Both the position numbers and the translations under genes were made by a program. Positions 16,826-24,613 of a stretch of 64,000 nucleotides of DNA are shown piece after piece (positions within the stretch are counted from its first letter, which is position 1; every line of letters begins with the position of its first letter). Source of the stretch: CALVGQ01 sp964369385 (GTDB lineage Bacteria; Bacillota_I; Bacilli_A; Erysipelotrichales; Erysipelotrichaceae). The notes beneath the pieces are model-generated. The model was given only the letters and a program-made list of their open reading frames with translations. It did not search any database and had not been told where the DNA came from. The stretch spans positions 78,272-142,271 of the forward strand of contig CAYJEY010000003.1 of NCBI GenBank assembly GCA_964369385.1. Reading direction: 5' to 3'.

Positions 16826-18379
16826 ATGAATGATGTTATTTCTTCCATTTTATTCGGTATAGGTGGATTTGTTGGTGGGATCGTAATTATGGTCGTCCTA
16901 TCAAAGGTTGGACTAACTCGTGCAGAATTAAAGGCACAGACAATTTTAGCTGATGCAGAGCGTCAAGCTGAGACAAATGTCCGACAATCTGTTTTAGATG
17001 GTAAAAGTCAAGTATATGAATTGAAATTGGAAGCTGAAAAGGAAGTTAAGCAAAGAAGAAATGAAATCCAGGATATGGAAGCTAAACTAAATCGTCGCGA
17101 AGATAATTTAAATTATCGTGACGAAACTTTAAGTGAGAAAGAAAAACAACTTGACAATAAAAATCAAAAAGTGACTGAAAAGTTATCTGGACTGGAAAAA
17201 ATGGAAACAGAACTACAAACAAAACTGAATGGGCACATTGCAGAACTAGAAAGAGTTTCTTTAATGAGTGCATCTCAAGCAAAACAAGAATTAATGGAAG
17301 TACTTGAAAAAAGTATGGACAAAGAAGTTAGTGCATTTATCAAAGAAAAAGAAGATGAAGCGCGCATTCGTGCAGCTGAACAAGCTAGAGGTATTATTGC
17401 ATTAGCAATTCAGCGTTATTCACAAGAAGAAACACAAGAACGTACAGTATCAGTAGTGGCATTACCTTCAGAAGAAATGAAGGGACGTATTATTGGTCGT
17501 GAAGGACGAAATATTAAAGCAATTGAACAAGCAACAGGAGTTGATTTGATCATTGATGATACACCTGAAGCAATCACAGTTAGTTGTTTTGATCCAATTC
17601 GTCGTGAAATTGCAAGATTAGCATTAGAAACTTTAATTCGTGATGGTCGCATTCAACCAGGGCGTATTGAAGAGGTAGTAGTAAAAGTTACAAAAGAATT
17701 GAATGAAACGATGATGAAAGCAGGGGAGAACGCAGTGTTCAAACTTGGAATTGGTCGTATTGATAAAGAATTAATTCGTTTATTAGGACGTCTAAAGTAT
17801 CGTTATAGCTATGGACAAAATGTACTTGACCATAGTATGGAAGTCGCGGCATTCGCAGGGATGATGGCAGCAGAGCTTGGATTAAATCAATCGCTTGCGA
17901 AACGTGCTGGATTATTACATGATATTGGAAAAGCAATTGACTTTGAACAAGATGGAAGTCATGTTGAGTTAGGTTATAAAGTTGCAAAAAAACATGGAGA
18001 AGATGTTGTTGTATTGAATGCAATTCAATCTCACCATGGTGAAGTTGAGGCTACACACTTAATTTCAAATCTAGTTGCTGCGGCAGATGCGCTAAGTGCT
18101 GCGCGTCCAGGAGCTCGATATGAAAGTATTGAAAATTACATCAATCGTCTTGAACAATTGGAAGCTATTGCAAATAACTTCCATGGTGTTTCTAAAACAT
18201 TTGCAATTCAAGCAGGGCGTGAGATTCGTGTGTTAGTTGTTCCAGAACAAGTAGATGATGGTAAATGTCATAAAATGGCACGCGATATTCGCGACAAAAT
18301 TGAGTCTGAATTAACATATCCTGGGCAAATTAAGGTTACAGTTATTCGTGAAACTCGTGCTAATGAGGTAGCGAAATAA
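16826..18379 (+). CDS. rny: Ribonuclease Y
   Basis: A 517-aa membrane-anchored endoribonuclease that starts mRNA decay in Gram-positives. Order of parts: transmembrane segment (about 5-25), a long charged coiled coil (about 30-190), a KH RNA-binding domain with GRIIGREGRNIKA, and an HD domain with DHSMEVA and LLHDIGKAID. The C-terminal part ends in the typical LTYPGQIKVTVIRE. Length matches the family. ymdB follows after 1 nt, as in Bacillus, where the two proteins are functionally linked. Confidence 0.97.
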   Translation: MNDVISSILFGIGGFVGGIVIMVVLSKVGLTRAELKAQTILADAERQAETNVRQSVLDGKSQVYELKLEAEKEVKQRRNEIQDMEAKLNRREDNLNYRDETLSEKEKQLDNKNQKVTEKLSGLEKMETELQTKLNGHIAELERVSLMSASQAKQELMEVLEKSMDKEVSAFIKEKEDEARIRAAEQARGIIALAIQRYSQEETQERTVSVVALPSEEMKGRIIGREGRNIKAIEQATGVDLIIDDTPEAITVSCFDPIRREIARLALETLIRDGRIQPGRIEEVVVKVTKELNETMMKAGENAVFKLGIGRIDKELIRLLGRLKYRYSYGQNVLDHSMEVAAFAGMMAAELGLNQSLAKRAGLLHDIGKAIDFEQDGSHVELGYKVAKKHGEDVVVLNAIQSHHGEVEATHLISNLVAAADALSAARPGARYESIENYINRLEQLEAIANNFHGVSKTFAIQAGREIRVLVVPEQVDDGKCHKMARDIRDKIESELTYPGQIKVTVIRETRANEVAK

Positions 18380-18380
18380 A

Positions 18381-19151
18381 ATGAATATTTTGTTTCTAGG
18401 AGATGTCGTTGGGAGTTCAGGTCGTCAAGCTGTATCGACACATCTTGAAGCACTGAAAAAACAATATCACATTGACTTAACAATTATTAATGGAGAAAAT
18501 GCGGCGCATGGTAAGGGTATTACCAGCCGCATTTATCGTCAATTCATGGAGCTTGGTGTCGACGTTATCACAATGGGAAATCATACTTTCTCAAAAGGAG
18601 AGCTGTTGGATTTCATTAAGGATGCAGATCGACTTGTAAGACCGATGAATTTGGCCCCAATGAATGTAGGACAAAGTGTGTGTATTCAAGAAGTATGTGG
18701 ACTTCGAATTGGGATTGTAAATTTATGTGGACAAGTGTTTATGGATCGTATTGAACGAAGCCCATTTGAATGTATGGAAGAAGTACTTGAAAAATACGAT
18801 GCTGATGTTTACTTTGTGGATTTTCATGGAGAAACAACGAGTGAAAAAATCACTTTTGCTTACGTATTCAAGGATTCATGTATTGGTGTTGTTGGCACAC
18901 ATACGCATGTACAAACTGCAGATGAACGTGTTATCGATGGTTGTGGATTTATTAGTGATGTTGGGATGTGTGGCGCATATGATAGTGTTCTAGGGCGTGA
19001 TAAGGATGAAGTAATACGTTTAGTTGCTTATCGCCAACCAACACGCTATACCATTGCAAAAGGTGATCCTATCCTGTGTGGGATAGTGATTCATGTAGAT
19101 GAAAATACTAGACGAACAACACATATTGAAAGAATTCAGATCAGACCGTAA
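18381..19151 (+). CDS. ymdB: YmdB family metallophosphoesterase
   Basis: A 256-aa calcineurin-like phosphoesterase (TIGR00282). Metal-binding motifs are FLGDVVG at the start, NGENAAHGKG, GNHTF and GTHTHVQTAD. Bacillus YmdB is a 2',3'-cyclic nucleotide phosphodiesterase that affects biofilm and motility choice. Gene order rny-ymdB-spoVS matches Bacillus. A hairpin follows the stop codon and covers the spoVS ribosome site. Confidence 0.94.
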   Translation: MNILFLGDVVGSSGRQAVSTHLEALKKQYHIDLTIINGENAAHGKGITSRIYRQFMELGVDVITMGNHTFSKGELLDFIKDADRLVRPMNLAPMNVGQSVCIQEVCGLRIGIVNLCGQVFMDRIERSPFECMEEVLEKYDADVYFVDFHGETTSEKITFAYVFKDSCIGVVGTHTHVQTADERVIDGCGFISDVGMCGAYDSVLGRDKDEVIRLVAYRQPTRYTIAKGDPILCGIVIHVDENTRRTTHIERIQIRP

Positions 19152-19156
19152 TCATA

Positions 19157-19201
19157 AACTCCTTTCTATTGCCATAGGCTATATAGAAAGGGGTTCTTTT
19201 T
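19157..19201 (+). promoter_or_regulatory. Hairpin covering the spoVS ribosome site, terminator-like
   Basis: A 13-bp stem with a few weak pairs (19157-19169 with 19183-19195) is followed by five T residues that end exactly at the spoVS ATG (19202). Its right arm contains the AAAGGGG ribosome site (19187-19193). The same hairpin could therefore end ymdB transcripts and block spoVS translation. No separate spoVS promoter is evident in the 50-nt gap. Confidence 0.65.
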
Positions 19202-19465
19202 ATGGAAATATTAAAAGTTTCAACAAAGTCAAATCCGAGTAGTGTTGCGGGTGCAATCTACAACTCACTAAAAGATACTTCAAAAATTGAAATAAACACA
19301 GTAGGTGCTGGTGCACTTAATCAAGCGATTAAGGCAATTGCAATTTCACGAGGGTTTTTAGCACCAATCGGTATAGATTGTACATGCATTCCATCTTTCA
19401 TGGATGTAGAAATAGATGGTTCTATAAGAACTGCAATTAAAATTATTGTTGAAAAAATAGAATAG
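19202..19465 (+). CDS. spoVS: Stage V sporulation protein S
   Basis: An 87-aa Alba-like nucleic-acid-binding protein. Nearly all residues fit SpoVS: MEILKVSTKSNPSSVAGAI, GAGALNQAIKAIAISRGF and the C-terminal IDGSIRTAIKIIVE. In Bacillus it influences septation and coat assembly during sporulation, but homologues also occur in non-sporulating bacteria, so it does not prove that this organism sporulates. Its ribosome site lies in a hairpin (19157-19201). Confidence 0.95.
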   Translation: MEILKVSTKSNPSSVAGAIYNSLKDTSKIEINTVGAGALNQAIKAIAISRGFLAPIGIDCTCIPSFMDVEIDGSIRTAIKIIVEKIE

Positions 19466-19474
19466 TGGTATAAT
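19446..19474 (+). promoter_or_regulatory. Promoter of the ferredoxin gene
   Basis: TTGTTG (19446-19451), 17-bp spacer, TATAAT (19469-19474) preceded by TGG, which makes an extended -10. It overlaps the end of spoVS. Confidence 0.82.
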
Positions 19475-19499
19475 ATCCTTTGAAGAGGAGGAACTTAAA

Positions 19500-19673
19500 A
19501 TGCCAGTAAAAATTTCTTTAGATGCTTGTATCGGATGTGGAGCATGCGTTGGAGTCTGTCCAGTGAGCGCTTTATCATTAAACGATGAAGGAAAAGCTAT
19601 CGTTGATGAAGCGACTTGTATTGACTGCGGTGCTTGTGTAGGCACTTGTCCAGTTTCAGCAATCGAGTTATAA
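19500..19673 (+). CDS. 2[4Fe-4S] ferredoxin
   Basis: A 57-aa clostridial-type ferredoxin. Two CxxCxxCxxxCP motifs are complete: CIGCGACVGVCP (residues 10-21) and CIDCGACVGTCP (40-51), an internal duplication typical of small low-potential ferredoxins. The start at 19500 follows a strong gaggagg site. It has its own promoter and terminator. It could supply electrons to reductive radical-SAM reactions such as activation of the glycyl radical enzymes in this window, but that link is inference; ferredoxin serves many anaerobic reactions. Confidence 0.95.
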   Translation: MPVKISLDACIGCGACVGVCPVSALSLNDEGKAIVDEATCIDCGACVGTCPVSAIEL

Positions 19674-19676
19674 GAT

Positions 19677-19700
19677 AAAGGTCGAAAGACCTTTTTATTT
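19677..19700 (+). terminator. Terminator of the ferredoxin gene
   Basis: A 7-bp stem (19677-19683 with 19688-19694) with a GAAA tetraloop and a T-rich tail. Confidence 0.9.
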
Positions 19701-19710
19701 TACATATATC

Positions 19711-19744
19711 TTGACTACATAGTTATAATGTTATAACATTATAA
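19711..19744 (+). promoter_or_regulatory. Promoter with palindromic operator, locus A
   Basis: TTGACT (19711-19716) and TAACAT (19734-19739) are 17 bp apart. A perfect 22-bp palindrome (19723-19744) covers the spacer and the -10. The core AGTTATAATGTTATAACATT (19721-19740) recurs identically at 39960-39979 ahead of locus B with the same distance to TTGAC. The likely binder is the GntR protein encoded at 21522. Confidence 0.85.
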
Positions 19745-19766
19745 TATCAATAAGAGGAGAAACTAG

Positions 19767-21503
19767 ATGGGATATTTAAATTTTAAATCAAAATATGTAC
19801 AACATCCAACTACAAAGGTGGAAAATCATTACGCAATCTGTGGTTATGAAAGTATTAAAGAAGAATTATTAAGCAAAATAAGCAACAATCAAGCGCTAGT
19901 GTTAGACTACTATCCTGGAGTAAATGAAGAGGAAGTAGCGCAGTTTGTGCAATCACTCGAACCTTCATTAGTAATTAATACAATCGATATATTCAAGGAT
20001 GAAGCGTCAATTAGTGAACAAATGAAGTATCATCTTACGGATGATCGCGTGTTTGGGAAAATGTACTATGGTGATTTTATTGATTTTATAGATCAAGAGA
20101 AGCTTGCGAAAGCACAAGCTCAAGTAAAAGATGCAAGTGGTCTTGTAGTAGTATGTGGTGTTGCCGCAAGTCTTGTAAGTACTGATGGTATTGTCGTATA
20201 TTTTGATATGGCGCGCTGGGAAATCCAAATGCGTTATCGCCAAGGAATGAGTAATTATAAAACAACTAATCCAAACGAAGACATCTTAAGAAAATATAAG
20301 CGTGCCTTCTTTATCGAATGGCGTATTGCTGATAAACACAAAGCTCGTTTGTTTAATCGATTTGATTATGTAGTAGATACAAATAAAGCTAATGAGCCAA
20401 AGATGATTACAGGTGAGACTTTCACAACTTCTTTAAAACAGCTTGTGAATCAACCATTTAGAACTGTTCCATACTTTGATCCAGGAGTATGGGGTGGACA
20501 ATGGATGAAAGAAGCATGTAATCTTAATCCTGAAAAAAGCAACTATGCGTGGAGCTTTGATGGTGTTCCAGAAGAAAATAGTATCTTATTTGATTATGAT
20601 GGAGTTATTTTAGAACTACCTGCGATGGATGCGGTTTTATATCAACCAAAAGCTTTACTTGGGGATCAAGTGTATTCACGCTTTGGTGCTGAGTTTCCAA
20701 TTCGTTTTGATTTTTTAGATACAATTGAGGGTCAACATTTATCTCTTCAAGTACATCCATTAACAGAATACATGAAAAAGAATTTCGGAATGCCATATAC
20801 ACAAGATGAATCTTACTATATCTTAGATGCGGTAGAGGGGGCAACTGTTTACCTAGGTCTTAAGGAAGGAATTGATTCAGAGGAAATGATCAGTGATTTA
20901 AGACGTGCTCAAGCAAATGAAATTGTGTTTGATGCAGATAAATATATTAATCAATTTCCAGCTAAGAAACATGATCACTTCTTAATTCCTGCGGGAACAT
21001 GTCACTGTAGTGGAAGTGGTGCTATGGTACTTGAGATAAGTGCAACACCTTATATTTTTACATTTAAACTATGGGATTGGGGACGTCTTGGGTTAGATGG
21101 TCTTCCACGTCCAGTTCATATTGATCATGGTAAAGAAGTTATCCAATGGGATCGTACAACTTCTTGGGTTGAAGAGCACTTAGTAAATGCAGTTTACCCA
21201 GTTGAAGAAGAGTGTGGATGTGAAGTAGAGCATACAGGATTACATGAGCTAGAATTCATTGAAACACGTCGCTATACAATGAAAAATGTATCACAACATA
21301 ATACCAATGGAACAGTAAATATGTTAAACTTAATAGATGGTGTCGAAGCTGTTGTAAGTAGTCCTTCTCAAGCATTTGAACCATTCGTTGTCCATTATGC
21401 TGAAACATTTATTATTCCTGCTAGTGTTGGTGAATACACAATTGCTCCATATGGTGAGAGTGAAGGAAAAGAAATTAAAGTATTAAAAGCTTACGTAAGA
21501 TAA
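19767..21503 (+). CDS. Two-domain protein with C-terminal class I mannose-6-phosphate isomerase domain
   Basis: A 578-aa protein, nearly twice the size of a simple ManA. The C-terminal part (from about 225) is a type I M6P isomerase: PVGGxWGG-like VWGGQWMKEACN, the zinc-ligand stretch LSLQVHP, DESYYILDAVEGATVYLG and HFLIPAGTCHCSG. The first 220 residues form an alpha/beta domain (ALVLDYYPGV, GLVVVCGVAASLV) that looks like a nucleoside/sugar kinase fold without a P-loop; I cannot name it. It opens locus A and is followed by GntR after 18 nt. The substrate is probably a hexose phosphate, and whether it is mannose-6-phosphate is not certain, since locus B has a plain ManA. Confidence 0.8.
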   Translation: MGYLNFKSKYVQHPTTKVENHYAICGYESIKEELLSKISNNQALVLDYYPGVNEEEVAQFVQSLEPSLVINTIDIFKDEASISEQMKYHLTDDRVFGKMYYGDFIDFIDQEKLAKAQAQVKDASGLVVVCGVAASLVSTDGIVVYFDMARWEIQMRYRQGMSNYKTTNPNEDILRKYKRAFFIEWRIADKHKARLFNRFDYVVDTNKANEPKMITGETFTTSLKQLVNQPFRTVPYFDPGVWGGQWMKEACNLNPEKSNYAWSFDGVPEENSILFDYDGVILELPAMDAVLYQPKALLGDQVYSRFGAEFPIRFDFLDTIEGQHLSLQVHPLTEYMKKNFGMPYTQDESYYILDAVEGATVYLGLKEGIDSEEMISDLRRAQANEIVFDADKYINQFPAKKHDHFLIPAGTCHCSGSGAMVLEISATPYIFTFKLWDWGRLGLDGLPRPVHIDHGKEVIQWDRTTSWVEEHLVNAVYPVEEECGCEVEHTGLHELEFIETRRYTMKNVSQHNTNGTVNMLNLIDGVEAVVSSPSQAFEPFVVHYAETFIIPASVGEYTIAPYGESEGKEIKVLKAYVR

Positions 21504-21521
21504 ATTTAAGGAGGTATTGTC

Positions 21522-22253
21522 ATGCAATTAGATTACAAAAAAGGGGCAATGCCTCTTTATCTTCAAATTAAGGAAGTATTAAAACAACAAATTGAACAAA
21601 AGGTGTTTTCCTATGGTGATTTATTACCCACTGAATTAGAGCTTGAAAAGCGCTTTTCAGTAAGCCGAATTACTGTACGCCAAGCAGTCCTTGATTTAGA
21701 AAAAGAGGGGTATGTAAAGCGTGCACGTGGTATAGGAACAACAGTAACGTATAGTGATAAGATTGATGAAACACTAAGTTCAATTCGATCATTTCATGTT
21801 GAGATGCAAGAACGTGGAAAACAACATGCAATTAGTTATAAGCACTTAGAGGTAATTGAAGCTAGTGAGCATGTGGCTGATTGCTTATCTCTACAAGAAG
21901 ATAAAAAAATTATTTATCTTGAACGTATTCGTCAAGTAGATGGTGAGCCAATTGTATACTCACAAACGTACATTCCTGCATATTTAAATATACCTACAGA
22001 TGTTGAAGCTTATAGTAAATCGATGTATGAGGTGTATATTGCTTATGGAATTGATAAACCTGTGCTTGTGAATGAAAAGTTAGAGGCACTTTTGGCTGAC
22101 AGTCAGCTTGCTGCAGCGTTAGAGATTGCGGAGGGTAGCGCAATATTTAAACGTACACGTTTAGGATTTGATCGCAATAATCAAGCGATTGAGTATACAT
22201 ATTCGTATTATCGTGGGGATCGCTATGCTTATTCTATTCAATTGAAAGAATAA
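21522..22253 (+). CDS. GntR family (HutC subfamily, UTRA) transcriptional regulator
   Basis: A 243-aa regulator. Residues 1-75 are the winged helix (PLYLQIKEVLKQQIEQK, LPTELELEKRFSVSRITVRQA) and residues about 95-240 the UTRA ligand domain (ILYLERIRQVDGEPI-like KIIYLERIRQVDGEP, YTYSYYRGDRY). UTRA domains commonly bind phosphosugars. It lies directly behind the M6P-isomerase-like gene in the unit headed by the palindromic operator, so autoregulation through that site is likely. Confidence 0.9.
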   Translation: MQLDYKKGAMPLYLQIKEVLKQQIEQKVFSYGDLLPTELELEKRFSVSRITVRQAVLDLEKEGYVKRARGIGTTVTYSDKIDETLSSIRSFHVEMQERGKQHAISYKHLEVIEASEHVADCLSLQEDKKIIYLERIRQVDGEPIVYSQTYIPAYLNIPTDVEAYSKSMYEVYIAYGIDKPVLVNEKLEALLADSQLAAALEIAEGSAIFKRTRLGFDRNNQAIEYTYSYYRGDRYAYSIQLKE

Positions 22254-22348
22254 GCTTTTTATTTGAGAATTTTTGAAGGAAAATGACCGTTATTTGTAGA
22301 AAATGAAAATTAAATCTTGTATAATTAAATGAAAGAGAGGTGCAATTT

Positions 22349-23014
22349 ATGTTAGATAAAGTAAAAGGGAAATTAATTGTTTCATGTCAAGCGTTACCAG
22401 ATGAGCCACTTCATTCATCATTTATTATGGGAAGAATGGCTTTAGCGGCAAAAGAGGGTGGAGCAAGTGGGATACGTGCTCAAAGTAAAGAGGATATTAT
22501 TGAAATTAGAAAAGTTGTCGATTTACCAGTCATTGGAATTGTGAAAAGAAACTATGATGATAGTGAAATCTACATCACACCTACAAAAAAAGAAGTAGAA
22601 GAGTTACTAGAGACAGGATGTGAAATGATTGCTTTGGATGCAACTATGAGGACGCGTCCAAATAATGAAAAATTAGAGGATTTAGTAAAACAAATTCATG
22701 CAGCAGGAGTATTGGCGATGGCAGATTGCTCAACTTATGAAGAGTGTGTTATGGCGCAGGATATCGGTTTTGATTGTGTATCTACGACACTTTGTGGATA
22801 TACAAGTTATAGTGTGGATGTGGAAGGTCCAAACTTTGATTTATTAAAGAAGCTCGTCGATACAATGCGTGTGCCGGTCCTTGCAGAAGGAAAAATTAAT
22901 ACACCTGAAGATTTAAAAGCAGTATTGGATCTTGGGTGTTATTGTGCAGTAGTTGGAGGAGCGATTACACGTCCACAAAACATTACAAAAACTTTCATGA
23001 AGGTAGTTAAATAA
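22349..23014 (+). CDS. NanE-type N-acylglucosamine-6-phosphate 2-epimerase family protein, copy 1
   Basis: A 221-aa TIM-barrel epimerase of the NanE family, which converts ManNAc-6-P to GlcNAc-6-P. Family motifs: LIVSCQALPDEPL, GGASGIRAQS, PVIGIVKR, EMIALDATMR, MADCSTYEE, STTLCGYT, AEGKINTPEDL and VVGGAITRPQ. I start at the ATG at 22349 behind gagagg; the frame extends 3 codons to a GTG. No sialic-acid or GlcNAc genes (nanA, nanK, nagA, nagB) lie in the window, so the real substrate may differ. It overlaps deoR by 1 nt. A second copy is at 42408. Confidence 0.88.
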   Translation: MLDKVKGKLIVSCQALPDEPLHSSFIMGRMALAAKEGGASGIRAQSKEDIIEIRKVVDLPVIGIVKRNYDDSEIYITPTKKEVEELLETGCEMIALDATMRTRPNNEKLEDLVKQIHAAGVLAMADCSTYEECVMAQDIGFDCVSTTLCGYTSYSVDVEGPNFDLLKKLVDTMRVPVLAEGKINTPEDLKAVLDLGCYCAVVGGAITRPQNITKTFMKVVK

Positions 23015-23772
23015 TGTTGGCAAGTAAACGCTGGTTTTACATACTACAAAAGCTTGAAGAGGCGGATTCAGTTACGATGAAACAAATATGCCAAGACTTA
23101 AATGTCTCAGAGTCTACAGTGCGACGTGACTTAGAGGAGTTAGAGCAACAAAACAAGTTAAAACGAGTTCATGGAGGAGCGATTCGCGTCTCTATGAACA
23201 ACATCTTAAATGACAGCACAGAGCTCACGATGATTGAAAAAATTGAGCTCAATAGTGATTGTAAGCGTTCTTTAGCGAAGTGCTGTGCAAGTTTAGTGCA
23301 AGATGGAGATTGCATCTTTGTAGATGGGGGAACAACTTTTCATGCAATTGTATCCTATCTTGAAGGGAAGCGAATCAAAGTTGTAACTCATAGTGATTTA
23401 GTGAGAACGAAACCTACATCAACACTTGAGTTATTTGTGATTGGTGGAAGATACTTACAAAACTATCAAATGAATGTCGGCCCACTTGCACTTGAAACAC
23501 TCTCAAAGTTTAGTTTTGATAAAGTGTTTATAGGTTGTGCAGGTATTGATGAAGAAATGAATCGTGTTTTCACAGCAGAGATGGATAGTGCTCAAATTAA
23601 ACAGTTAGCTATGAGTAAGAGTAATGTTTCTTATCTTGTGGTTGATAAAAGTAAAATAAATACGACAGGATTTTACAACTTTGCGATAACTGATGATTTT
23701 ACGAAAGTAATTAGTGATGTATCAATAAGTGATGAAAAGTATTGCGCAAATATAATGAGTGTTAATGAATGA
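23014..23772 (+). CDS. DeoR family transcriptional regulator
   Basis: A 252-aa repressor with an N-terminal winged helix (WFYILQKLEEADSVTMKQIC, LNVSESTVRRDLEEL, VHGGAI) and a C-terminal sugar-isomerase-like effector domain (IFVDGGTTF, GKRIKVVTHSD, FIGCAGID, AMSKSNVSYLVVDKSKI). Family members bind phosphorylated sugars. It starts within the nanE stop codon. Right after it lie three tandem 10-bp repeats ending in the -35 box of deoC, the kind of direct-repeat operator used by DeoR-family repressors. It is therefore the likely controller of the deoC-GRE-HPS-PHI-MFS segment. Confidence 0.92.
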   Translation: MLASKRWFYILQKLEEADSVTMKQICQDLNVSESTVRRDLEELEQQNKLKRVHGGAIRVSMNNILNDSTELTMIEKIELNSDCKRSLAKCCASLVQDGDCIFVDGGTTFHAIVSYLEGKRIKVVTHSDLVRTKPTSTLELFVIGGRYLQNYQMNVGPLALETLSKFSFDKVFIGCAGIDEEMNRVFTAEMDSAQIKQLAMSKSNVSYLVVDKSKINTTGFYNFAITDDFTKVISDVSISDEKYCANIMSVNE

Positions 23773-23816
23773 AAATGATTGAAACTGATTGACATTGCGT
23801 GAATGCATGATATACT
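23768..23816 (+). promoter_or_regulatory. deoC promoter with triple 10-bp repeat operator
   Basis: TTGACA (23789-23794) and TATACT (23811-23816) with a 16-bp spacer. Immediately upstream and overlapping the -35 are three adjacent 10-mers, AATGAAAATG (23768-23777), ATTGAAACTG (23778-23787) and ATTGACATTG (23788-23797). On the other strand these read as spaced TTTCA-like half sites typical of DeoR-family operators. Confidence 0.8.
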
Positions 23817-23840
23817 TAATTCAGAAAGGCGGAATAAAGA

Positions 23841-24572
23841 ATGAATCCAAATAAGAAAGCAATCGAAATGAGTGTTGAAGAACTTGCAAGTTACATTGAT
23901 TACAGTGTACTTAAACCAGAGTTTACAACTGAGGAAATTATTGAATTAACAAAAGATGGAGTAAAATTGGGATGTGCAACAATTTGTATTAATCCAGCAT
24001 ATCTTGATTTATGCGCACCTTATGTAGATGGAACAAATACAACATTATGTCCAGTATGTGATTTTCCATTTGGGACTAGCAGTACAGAGTCAAGAGTAAG
24101 TCAATTAAGTTATCTTGTAAAATCAAAGTATGTTAAAGAAATTGATGTTGTGGCAAACTATGGTTACATCCGTGCTGGAAAATATGATGAAGTAAAAACT
24201 GATCTTAAACAATTAGCGGATATGTGCCATATGCATGGTAAAATGTTAAAGGTCATATTTGAGACAGACGCATTAACTTTGGAGCAAGTAAAGAAAACTT
24301 GTGAGATTTGTGTGGAGGCAGGCGTTGATTTTGTAAAGACAAGTACTGGATTTTTAACAGGATTTGAAGCGCATGGTGCATCATACGAAATGATCCAGCT
24401 GATGATGGACGAAGTAAATGGTAAGTGTCGTGTAAAAGGTAGTGGATGTATTCGTACACGTGAACATTTCTTACACTTAATTGACATGGGAATCGATCGT
24501 ATGGGTGTTGGTTATAAGTCAGTTCCAGTAGTATTAGGAATCAGCGATACACAAACAAAAGATAATTACTAA
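23841..24572 (+). CDS. deoC: Deoxyribose-phosphate aldolase family protein (DeoC)
   Basis: A 243-aa class I aldolase of the DeoC family; the classic reaction cleaves 2-deoxyribose-5-phosphate to glyceraldehyde-3-phosphate and acetaldehyde. The Schiff-base lysine is Lys166 in DFVKTSTGF, the second catalytic lysine is Lys199 in VKGSGCIRT (usually KASGGIRT), and the Asp is in EIDVVANYG. No deoxynucleoside genes surround it; it is instead followed by a glycyl radical enzyme, HPS and PHI. The changed GSGC loop and this setting make another deoxy- or dehydrated phosphosugar substrate possible. The uridine phosphorylase at 55957 is far away. Confidence 0.88.
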   Translation: MNPNKKAIEMSVEELASYIDYSVLKPEFTTEEIIELTKDGVKLGCATICINPAYLDLCAPYVDGTNTTLCPVCDFPFGTSSTESRVSQLSYLVKSKYVKEIDVVANYGYIRAGKYDEVKTDLKQLADMCHMHGKMLKVIFETDALTLEQVKKTCEICVEAGVDFVKTSTGFLTGFEAHGASYEMIQLMMDEVNGKCRVKGSGCIRTREHFLHLIDMGIDRMGVGYKSVPVVLGISDTQTKDNY

Positions 24573-24593
24573 AGCATCATTTGATGCTTTTTT
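24571..24593 (+). terminator. Terminator-like hairpin between deoC and the radical enzyme
   Basis: A 9-bp perfect stem (24571-24579 with 24582-24590), a 2-nt loop and T residues. It overlaps the deoC stop codon and is only 8 nt from the next ribosome site. With no room for a new promoter, it probably attenuates or uncouples expression inside the operon. Confidence 0.75.
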
Positions 24594-24613
24594 GTCATTG
24601 AGGAGGGGTGATG

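Noticed and set aside
24164..24487. 107-codon minus-strand frame inside deoC
   Set aside because: Antisense to deoC with skewed composition and no ribosome site.
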